10,307 nucleotides of DNA from Candidatus Thorarchaeota archaeon (lineage in GTDB: Archaea; Asgardarchaeota; Thorarchaeia; Thorarchaeales; Thorarchaeaceae), in the NCBI GenBank assembly GCA_016840245.1, contig JAEOST010000441.1, forward strand, positions 1 through 10,307. Direction: 5' to 3'. This document shows positions 1-5,929 of the stretch, piece after piece (positions within the stretch are counted from its first letter, which is position 1; each line of letters begins with the position of its first letter). Both the position numbers and the translations under genes were made by a program. A model generated the notes under the pieces. It ran no database searches. It was not told where the DNA came from and saw only the letters and a list, made by a program, of their open reading frames with translations.

Positions 1-61
1 CCTAGTCTGGTATACTGCATGTCTACCCACTCTGTATCAACCCACTCTCACCGGACTTTAC
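1..61 (+). other. Upstream open frame of the membrane protein gene
   Basis: The frame of the membrane protein gene has no stop codon between base 2 and its first ATG at 62. It reads through residues such as Leu-Val-Trp-Tyr before that ATG. The stretch also carries a short direct repeat, CCCACTCT at 26-33 and 41-48. I cannot tell a 5' leader from missing N-terminal coding sequence because the window begins here. Confidence 0.3.
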
Positions 62-2239
62 ATGATTGCTGAATTCATCAGACGAAATGTTGCTGGGATT
101 GCCACAAGTGTTCCACTCCTCCTTGGTGCATGGATTGGTTTCCAACTTAGTTTTATTGAGACATCGCTCATCATTGATCTAGCCATTAGGCAATACTTCT
201 TTGCAATCATTGGATTCAGTATCGTAGCTGGTTTTCTTTACCTACTAGAATCACATGTTCTCCATCCCGAAGAATCAGGTCATCTTCAAGAGCCAGGTGT
301 GGTCTTGATTGGTAATGGTGTATTCACAATAGCACTCGAAATGACTCTACCACTCACAGCTATTGAATCAAATGTTATCATCTATTCAATTAGCACTTCA
401 CTCTCTCTTTCATTCTTCATTATGCTTCTCTTCTCCATTGCCTTTGATTGGCAATCACAGGCAAGGTCATATCTTGCAGCTGCAGGTCTATCGTTGATTC
501 CAGCACTCTTTCTATGGTTCAGTCAGGTTCTCTTACTGCCAATCATACAGTCAATATTGGTGACGATATTCATAGTGTTTCTAATAGAGTCACCTTTGTT
601 GAAGAAACAGATTATCTATACTCTCGATTTATGTCTGAGATTTGGTATTTTAATGACCAATGCAATTCGAAGAAATGTTCCAGGAATTGCTACAGTAATT
701 CCCCTGCTACTTGGATGTTGGACTGCATATCAATTCAGTTTCGAATCGTTTGTGGCTATTGATCTTCCAATAAAACAGCTCTTCTCTGTCATACTCGTCT
801 TCAATGCAATTGCTGGTCTTCTCTATCTAATAGAATCACACGTTCTAAGTGAAGACTCTGTAAGACATCTTCGAGAACCTGGCGTGCTCATGATTGGTAA
901 TGGTCTCTTTGCAGCTGTACTTGAATTTACTCTACCTGCTTCATTTGTTGAAACCGTAAAATTGACCTTTTCCATCTGTGTCTCACTTTCCAGTACACTC
1001 TTTCTCATGCTAATCTTTGCAGTCGCATATGGTTGGTATTCAAAGGCCAAATCACTCCTTGCTGGTGCTGGACTCCTATTGATGCCGCCTCTCTTCCAAT
1101 GGCTAACTATAGCAGCGAGTATTCCCATACTACATGCTTTAGTTGTTACATTGTTTGTCGCGTTTCTGATTGAGTCTCCTCTGTTGAAGGAGCACATCGC
1201 ATATGTCCTTGGTCTATTCAGGAGATTGGGGGTATTCATTCTCAATGCATTCAGTAAACTCCTTGTTACTCTGAAATACATCTTCGAGAAATTTGGCTAT
1301 GTCATGTGGACCCTATTCTCGATTATATTCACTGTTGGTCTTACTCTCCTCACCTATCCGTTCTTCAGTGATTTACTTGGAATACCTCGTTCATATCTTC
1401 TCTACATTGTACCAAGTATATCGATGCCAATTCTAATACTCGGGTTATTGTTCCTAACAATCGCCATTGTGAGAAGAAGAGTAAGGACTATATTTGGTTC
1501 TGCCAGTGGTTTTCTGATTTGTCTAGGAGCTGGTGCAACTCTTGCAGTTGGTCTTTACGATCATGGCTACCAATACCTTGGTATATTCACAGCTATCTTG
1601 GCTTTCTCCCTACTGAGTCTAATAGGAAGTTCAGAAGTCGAGATCGATGAGAAGTGGAGTGCCATTCTCTGGTCACCCATACCTCCAAGTCTGGGTGCAA
1701 TTGCACTACGCTACCTACTATTTCAAGCCATCAGAATTGAGGCGGTGATAGCTGCATTCCTCATCGCTGGGCTCCTAGTTGTTTCTCTCTATCTTGTTCT
1801 GACCTATGTCAGAATTATGCCAACCCGAATTAGAAAAGTACTCTGGACATCATTGTCAGTACTTTCAGGTCTACTTGCCTACTTCTCATCATTCATGATA
1901 GAGTGGTACTTCGCGGCTAGCATCTTTTTCTGCTTCTTCATTGCCTCTTGGTTCCTCTTCCCAGTGACTGGTAGAGAACGGATACAACTATTCTATTCTC
2001 CACTATTCTTCTCGGTTACTGGGTTTGCATTCTCTTCGGTCTTTGGATACGACATTCAAAGTGTTATGCTTGCCTTTACTGTACTCTTCTTCTTCATCAG
2101 TCGGGATATCAAGGAGAGAGAAGTGGAACGAGCTCAACTTGTTTACCACAGGATTGGGATTCTGATATTGGTGTTCGTCTGTCTTGCAGTCTTTGCTTTC
2201 ACGGCTTCAATGGAAATACTTGAACTAATGGCCACGTGA
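62..2239 (+). CDS. Large polytopic membrane protein with internal tandem duplication
   Basis: This is a protein of about 725 residues with roughly 20 or more hydrophobic helices. I do not recognise a named family. Residues ~6-196 and ~202-392 are two copies of one six-helix unit, offset by 196 residues. Matching segments include IRRNV-GIAT at 6 and 202, EPGV..IGNG at 77 and 272, LLESHVL/LIESHVL at 61 and 256, and LIESPLL at 174 and 369. By eye about half the aligned positions are identical. Residues ~410-725 add about ten more helices with a short charged loop near 681-691 and no clear third copy. No soluble catalytic domain or nucleotide-binding motif is visible. The ATG at 62 is the first in this frame, but the frame stays open upstream to the window edge, so the true start could lie earlier; no strong SD precedes it. 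The gene ends 13 bases from the oppositely oriented synthetase gene. Transport or membrane organisation is possible but unproven. Confidence 0.88.
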   Translation: MIAEFIRRNVAGIATSVPLLLGAWIGFQLSFIETSLIIDLAIRQYFFAIIGFSIVAGFLYLLESHVLHPEESGHLQEPGVVLIGNGVFTIALEMTLPLTAIESNVIIYSISTSLSLSFFIMLLFSIAFDWQSQARSYLAAAGLSLIPALFLWFSQVLLLPIIQSILVTIFIVFLIESPLLKKQIIYTLDLCLRFGILMTNAIRRNVPGIATVIPLLLGCWTAYQFSFESFVAIDLPIKQLFSVILVFNAIAGLLYLIESHVLSEDSVRHLREPGVLMIGNGLFAAVLEFTLPASFVETVKLTFSICVSLSSTLFLMLIFAVAYGWYSKAKSLLAGAGLLLMPPLFQWLTIAASIPILHALVVTLFVAFLIESPLLKEHIAYVLGLFRRLGVFILNAFSKLLVTLKYIFEKFGYVMWTLFSIIFTVGLTLLTYPFFSDLLGIPRSYLLYIVPSISMPILILGLLFLTIAIVRRRVRTIFGSASGFLICLGAGATLAVGLYDHGYQYLGIFTAILAFSLLSLIGSSEVEIDEKWSAILWSPIPPSLGAIALRYLLFQAIRIEAVIAAFLIAGLLVVSLYLVLTYVRIMPTRIRKVLWTSLSVLSGLLAYFSSFMIEWYFAASIFFCFFIASWFLFPVTGRERIQLFYSPLFFSVTGFAFSSVFGYDIQSVMLAFTVLFFFISRDIKEREVERAQLVYHRIGILILVFVCLAVFAFTASMEILELMAT

Positions 2240-2252
2240 GTTCTGCTGGTCT

Positions 2253-3641
2253 TTACCTAGCTCTATCCATTATACGTGCAAGAGCTAGAGCAGCTCTCTC
2301 TGGGAATGCGAACACAGGAATTCCTCCCTTTTCCAGCTCAGAACGACCTGGAGGTGGAGTGCACTCTGGAGAGTTAAGGACCGCAACAATTGGTTTTGCG
2401 ACCTTCTCCCTCAATCTCAGCATATCCTTAACCGGCATACCTCCTCCGATATCCTCTTGATAGTTGGGGGAGAAAACAGTCAATACAGCATCATAGATAT
2501 CCAGTTCGAAGACCAATTCAAACGCTTTTGCAAATATCTCTGGACGTGCCCATCCCTGAGCGAGTAAATCAACTGGATTACTTACTCTAATCTCAACTGA
2601 CATTCCCAAGTAACTTTGAATCTGTTCAGCAATGTCTGAGGGTGGTGGGGGTAACTTGATACCTTGCTTCTCAAGAATCTGTGCTACAATAAGAGCTGGA
2701 CCTAGAGTGTGAGTGACTATAGCTACTCGTTTTCCACGAGGTGGATCTGGATAGAATGTCAATATCTTCGCAGTATCTATCATCTCTTGGACCGTGGAAA
2801 CCTCAATTCCTCCTGCCTGCTTTATTGAAGCACTATACAATGCTGGATGTCCTGCCATACTTCCAGTATGACTGAGTGCTGCACTACGGGAAACAGGTGT
2901 CTTACCTACCTTATAGACAACTACTGGTTTTTCTTTAGATACCATATCCATCGTGTTGTGCATCTCACGCGCATACTCGGTTCCTTCTACAAACATGCAG
3001 ATGACATTGGTCTCTAAGTCTTGTCTGAAGAATCTCAACAAATCGTGGAAATCAATGTTCACTCTGTTTCCAACGGAGGCGAACTTGGCAACCCCAAGGT
3101 TAGCGTCAGCTGCAGCATATAACATCATACCTGCAACACCACCACTCTGACTAACAAATGATACACCCCCTTTTCTAAGATGTACAGGGTGGGGAAAGAA
3201 AGTCGCATTCAGATCAAAGTTTGGGTTACCTGCCCCTAGACAGTTTGGGCCAATGACAGCGATCATAGCTTGGTCTGCAATTAATTTGAGTTGCTCCTGA
3301 TGTTTTTCTCCAAGGGGTCCCAGCTCTTTGAATCCAGCTGAGAAGATAATCGCAGAACCCACGTTAGCTTCAGCACAATCAATCATCGTCTGTAGAATCA
3401 ATGGGGCTTGAAGTGCAATGATAGCTAAATCTACTTCCTGTTCAATATCAGTCACTTTCGAGTAGCACTTGCTATCTCCAATTGATGAGATTCTTGGATT
3501 AACTGGATATACATTGCCTTTGTAACTTGAGAGAGCTCGAAGAGTAAGACCTCCAAGTTTGTCAGGTTTGTCTGAAGCTCCAATCACTGCAATGTGTTCT
3601 GGATTGAAGAGCTTGGTTAATGAATCAATTTTCCAGTCCAA
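2253..3641 (-). CDS. ADP-forming acyl-CoA synthetase (acetate--CoA ligase), alpha subunit
   Basis: The 462-residue product matches the alpha subunit of nucleoside-diphosphate-forming acyl-CoA synthetases. These convert acyl-CoA, ADP and phosphate to the free acid, CoA and ATP in the cytoplasm through a phosphohistidine. In order it shows a CoA-binding Rossmann domain (LFNPEHIAVIGAS, residues 11-23), the GPNCLG motif (131-136), the first ligase-like domain starting SFVSQSGGVAG (161-171), the phosphohistidine loop SHTGSMAG (257-264, His258), and a second ligase-like domain to the end. The length suits a separate alpha chain. No ATP-grasp beta subunit is fused or adjacent: the next gene downstream is the convergent membrane protein. 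The start is a TTG, because an in-frame TGA lies eight codons upstream and no ATG occurs before residue 86; a purine-rich AAGGAAGGG lies ahead of it. It is the last of three leftward genes, 53 bases after the kinase. Substrate (acetyl, aryl or branched acyl) cannot be read from sequence. Confidence 0.9.
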   Translation of the reverse strand: MDWKIDSLTKLFNPEHIAVIGASDKPDKLGGLTLRALSSYKGNVYPVNPRISSIGDSKCYSKVTDIEQEVDLAIIALQAPLILQTMIDCAEANVGSAIIFSAGFKELGPLGEKHQEQLKLIADQAMIAVIGPNCLGAGNPNFDLNATFFPHPVHLRKGGVSFVSQSGGVAGMMLYAAADANLGVAKFASVGNRVNIDFHDLLRFFRQDLETNVICMFVEGTEYAREMHNTMDMVSKEKPVVVYKVGKTPVSRSAALSHTGSMAGHPALYSASIKQAGGIEVSTVQEMIDTAKILTFYPDPPRGKRVAIVTHTLGPALIVAQILEKQGIKLPPPPSDIAEQIQSYLGMSVEIRVSNPVDLLAQGWARPEIFAKAFELVFELDIYDAVLTVFSPNYQEDIGGGMPVKDMLRLREKVAKPIVAVLNSPECTPPPGRSELEKGGIPVFAFPERAALALARIMDRAR

Positions 3642-3694
3642 GTCAAATCCCTTCCTTCTTCATGACGCGTTGTGAGTTAAGAGTCTTACAGAAT

Positions 3695-4612
3695 CTACTT
3701 CGATCTTGCTTCTTCAACCAATTTCCTTATTCTATTGAAGACAATATCACAAATTGCATCAATTGCCTGTTTGTAATCAAGCAGATCCACGATTGACACA
3801 GATTTCTCTTGAGCCAATGAAACAATGTATTCTTGTATCTCTCTCGTTGCTTCAAACTCTTTCAGCCGGATATCATGTTTGTCACTAACTGTTCGTAAGC
3901 CCGCAGCACTACTTTTTGATATAAACATTGAACGATGGGTTTCACTATCAGGATTCAAAACGACCTCTATGATACTGTCACTCAGCTCTCCAAGTACTCC
4001 TGGAATCAGATGGACGCCCTCGATTATTGCTTCCGCACCTTCTTCAATTATTCTTCTTGTTGTTTCTTTCAGACTGGGTTCCAAGAGTTCATACTGAGCA
4101 ATGAAACCTCTTACAACCGGTTCAAGATTCTCAGGACCTGTTTGTCTGTGCTTATGAGCCTGATAGGTATGACAGTACAATTCTGGGTGATCTTGCTCAG
4201 AACTTGAAGCTCTGAGTATCTGGCGAATAGAATCTGTACTGACAAATCGTGTCGCTCCCAGAATTGACATTAGGTCGAGGATAACCATCGACTTGCCTGT
4301 TGCGGACGCCCCTTCAATGACAAGAACAATGGGTTTGATATCTGGATTATTTCTTCGAAGAGCGTCATACTCTGTTAGCAAACTGAAGAGATAAGTTCTG
4401 AGACCTCTTCCATCATCAAAATTTCGCAAATCGTGCTTTACCTTGCAAATCAGTTCCTCTTCTAGGGGATGGCCTTCTGTTGGTGAGAGACTTTGTACAA
4501 CATTGTGTAGAATCACACCTGCCACTGCTGCAGAACAACCTGCTAGTCTAAGCCGACCTCGCACTATCGCGAGGGGGTACGGTGCAATGCCATCCTCGTT
4601 CCTGATTCTCAT
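3695..4612 (-). CDS. 2-phosphoglycerate kinase family protein (ATP-cone-like region plus P-loop kinase)
   Basis: The 305-residue product resembles archaeal 2-phosphoglycerate kinases, which in methanogens phosphorylate 2-phosphoglycerate to 2,3-bisphosphoglycerate for cyclic 2,3-diphosphoglycerate synthesis. Residues ~4-85 form an ATP-cone-like N-terminal region (Gly-Ile-Ala-Pro-Tyr near 8-12, then helices). A P-loop kinase core follows: Walker A GASATGKS at 101-108, STDSIRQ at 125-131 with a likely substrate/Mg Asp127, IIEGVHLIPG at 196-205, and a lid-like HRSMF..KS at 226-234. The ATG at 4612 is supported by the SD GAGAGGA about seven bases upstream. That SD is partly covered by a perfect 8-bp hairpin (4621-4642), suggesting translational control. 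It lies 40 bases after the OB-fold gene and 53 before the synthetase alpha gene, so co-transcription is likely. A related P-loop kinase with another small-molecule substrate is the main alternative. Confidence 0.8.
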   Translation of the reverse strand: MRIRNEDGIAPYPLAIVRGRLRLAGCSAAVAGVILHNVVQSLSPTEGHPLEEELICKVKHDLRNFDDGRGLRTYLFSLLTEYDALRRNNPDIKPIVLVIEGASATGKSMVILDLMSILGATRFVSTDSIRQILRASSSEQDHPELYCHTYQAHKHRQTGPENLEPVVRGFIAQYELLEPSLKETTRRIIEEGAEAIIEGVHLIPGVLGELSDSIIEVVLNPDSETHRSMFISKSSAAGLRTVSDKHDIRLKEFEATREIQEYIVSLAQEKSVSIVDLLDYKQAIDAICDIVFNRIRKLVEEARSK

Positions 4613-4642
4613 GAAGCGTCCTCTCTAGCAGATACTAGAGAG
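4613..4642 (-). promoter_or_regulatory. Hairpin overlapping the SD site of the kinase gene
   Basis: On the minus strand the leader reads CTCTCTAG, a six-base loop, CTAGAGAG, then GACGCTTC and the ATG at 4612. The arms (4635-4642 and 4621-4628) form a perfect 8-bp stem. The only good SD candidate, GAGAGGA, lies mostly in the 3' arm, so a folded leader would hide it. This is direct sequence; a role in translation control is inference. Confidence 0.5.
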
Positions 4643-4652
4643 TCAAAGCACC

Positions 4653-5144
4653 TCAAAAGGACTTCCAGCTACAATATCCCTTTGATTCTCGTCCAGATTT
4701 TCCTGAGAATGTTCGTCCTGTCTTTCCTCGTTTTCGACGTTTTAGATTTCTCCAAGCGAATGGCAAACTCATATTCGTTTCTTCGCTGATTTCCTCCAGT
4801 CCTACTTCCAGTTTGGTGATCTTACCACTGCGCCCTATTGTGAGACGCATACTACAATCGTAGATAGTAACGAATCCATTCCTCAATTGATATGATTGAC
4901 CTACTTCAAAGAGATCGATATCATCATTCCACAAAGTTAGTGTAATCTTTGCTGATGCATCAGCTACCATAGCATCTGCAACTTGGTAGTGTTGACCAGA
5001 GAACTTTGCTTTGACTATCCGTGTATCAGAAATATTGAGGACTCTGAACACCACAGTGATTTGTTTCGAGTACGGTGTGAGAGAGGTAATCTGGATCGGT
5101 TTTTGTTGATCTTCTAAGACATCTGGTTCCGCAAATATTGGCAA
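4653..5144 (-). CDS. OB-fold single-stranded DNA-binding protein (archaeal SSB/RPA-like)
   Basis: The 163-residue product has one OB fold at ~17-112 in the style of archaeal SSB. It starts PIQITSLTPYSK, passes ADASAKITLTLWNDDIDLF (61-79), then GQSYQLRNGFVTIYDCSMRLTIGRSGKI (82-109). That order of strands, with the LTLW..D, NGFV and RLTIGR..KI signatures, is typical of the family that coats single-stranded DNA during replication and repair. The C-terminal tail (134-151) is strongly basic (KRRKRGKTGR...) rather than the acidic partner-binding tip of bacterial SSB, so it may bind nucleic acid directly. The likely start is TTG at 5144: an in-frame stop lies 16 codons upstream and the first ATG is at residue 59. 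GGAG lies only two bases before the TTG, unusually close, so the start is uncertain. It heads the leftward three-gene group. RNA binding is the alternative. Confidence 0.78.
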   Translation of the reverse strand: MPIFAEPDVLEDQQKPIQITSLTPYSKQITVVFRVLNISDTRIVKAKFSGQHYQVADAMVADASAKITLTLWNDDIDLFEVGQSYQLRNGFVTIYDCSMRLTIGRSGKITKLEVGLEEISEETNMSLPFAWRNLKRRKRGKTGRTFSGKSGRESKGYCSWKSF

Positions 5145-5265
5145 GACTCCACATCCAAAACCTAGTTCCGTCAGTAGGTAGTTAAAGACCTATCAAACGG
5201 ATTGTACATGCTATGTGACGAAGAACAAGACTTTTCAAAGCGTCTGACTCATAGAGTGACAATCC
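5145..5265. promoter_or_regulatory. Divergent intergenic region between SSB-like and receiver genes
   Basis: This 121-base spacer lies between the leftward OB-fold gene and the rightward receiver gene, so it should hold promoters for both. I see no convincing archaeal BRE/TATA pair; GTTAAAG at 5181-5187 (minus strand CTTTAAC) is only weakly TATA-like. No strong palindrome is visible. Confidence 0.4.
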
Positions 5266-5643
5266 ATGACGACAAGAATCTTCATAGTGGACGATGAGCC
5301 AGAAATATCTGAGCTCATGGGAATCGCTCTTCGCAAGTTCATTGATGACTTCGAAGTTATCTCTGCGTTAAATGGTGAAGACGCCATTGAGCTTGTAAAG
5401 ACGATGCTTTCATCCGAAATGGCTCCGCACATCACGTTGATGGATCTCAGGATGCCAAAGATCGATGGTATCGAATGCACGAGAATCCTCACTGAGCTAG
5501 GTGTATCCAATATTCATATACTCAGTGCATATCTTAACCCAGAACTGATTGACCAAGCAGTAGCAGCTGGAGCTAAGGGAATACTCCAGAAGAGTGAGGG
5601 TTTCAAGAAAATTGCAAAGAAGATAGCTGGAATGACTCATTAG
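5266..5643 (+). CDS. Stand-alone CheY-like response regulator receiver
   Basis: The 125-residue product is a single receiver domain with no output domain. Key residues are present: the acidic pair Asp9-Asp10 in VDDE, the phospho-acceptor Asp60 in LMDLRMPKIDG, Ser87 in the switch Thr/Ser position (HILSAY), and Lys109 in ILQKSEG. Such proteins take phosphate from a histidine kinase and act through protein contacts, in the cytoplasm. No histidine kinase or chemotaxis gene lies in the window, so its partner must be encoded elsewhere. The ATG at 5266 gives the complete domain; only a weak GTGA sequence precedes it. A seven-T run follows the stop, so it is probably transcribed alone. Confidence 0.92.
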   Translation: MTTRIFIVDDEPEISELMGIALRKFIDDFEVISALNGEDAIELVKTMLSSEMAPHITLMDLRMPKIDGIECTRILTELGVSNIHILSAYLNPELIDQAVAAGAKGILQKSEGFKKIAKKIAGMTH

Positions 5644-5647
5644 GTAA

Positions 5648-5818
5648 GCAGAATCCTTTTTTTCCCGAGATATTATTGATATTCGACTGTCAGGAGATTC
5701 GATTTTCTATCTTGATGTTGCCACTGGAAAAATATACTCCAATACACTGCGAGATGCACTTATTGTAATAGCATTTTCAGCAATGTGTGGACTTGCTATG
5801 GTTGTATACGTTTTTTAA
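5648..5818 (+). CDS. Short open frame encoding one membrane helix; no normal start codon
   Basis: Frame 5648-5818 is open for 56 codons. It reads a polar stretch (...RDIIDIRLSGDSIFYLDVAT... from 5666) followed by a hydrophobic helix ALIVIAFSAMCGLAMVVYVF at the extreme C-terminus. The order polar domain then terminal helix looks protein-like. However, no ATG, GTG or TTG occurs before the ATG inside the helix (near 5783), and the seven-T run lies within the frame. It may be a remnant of a longer membrane-anchored gene, a gene with a rare start, or chance. No function is assigned. Confidence 0.25.
   Translation, partial: AESFFSRDIIDIRLSGDSIFYLDVATGKIYSNTLRDALIVIAFSAMCGLAMVVYVF
5657..5663 (+). 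terminator. Possible poly-T terminator after the receiver gene
   Basis: A run of seven T lies 13 bases after the stop of the receiver gene. Archaeal RNA polymerase commonly ends at U-rich tracts without a hairpin. No stem precedes it, so support is only the T run and position. Confidence 0.35.
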
Positions 5819-5819
5819 A
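5811..5819 (+). promoter_or_regulatory. Weak TATA-like sequence upstream of the membrane zinc-ribbon gene
   Basis: TTTTTTAAA at 5811-5819 could act as an archaeal TATA box for the gene starting at 5930. That would imply a leader of about 85-90 bases. No distinct purine-rich BRE is clear. The rest of the spacer to 5930 shows only another T run (5874-5879) and the SD. Confidence 0.22.
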
Positions 5820-5913
5820 CGACGAAGAAGAGAGGACCCCACTTTTGCATCCCCTTGAATGTCAACACAACCCTTTTTTGTACCTGAGTAGTGGCTCTCA
5901 AGTCAAGTCCTAC

Positions 5914-5920
5914 GGAGAGG
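5914..5920 (+). promoter_or_regulatory. SD site fixing the start of the membrane zinc-ribbon gene
   Basis: GGAGAGG lies nine bases before the ATG at 5930. It favours that ATG over the in-frame GTG at 5891, which has no such site. The choice also places a clean signal peptide at the N-terminus. Confidence 0.7.
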
Positions 5921-5929
5921 AATGCCACC

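Noticed and set aside
26..48. CCCACTCT direct repeat as a CRISPR or regulatory array
   Set aside because: Only two 8-base copies with no spacer regularity; likely chance.
823..1281. Minus-strand frame of ~150 codons inside the membrane protein gene
   Set aside because: It is opposite duplicated coding sequence whose protein-level conservation belongs to the plus strand.
5235..5510. Minus-strand open frame opposite the receiver gene
   Set aside because: It lies wholly opposite a clear CheY domain, is Ser-rich and low in recognisable structure, and has no SD: a shadow frame.
5874..5879. T run before the membrane zinc-ribbon gene as a terminator
   Set aside because: No gene clearly ends there and the run is only six bases.
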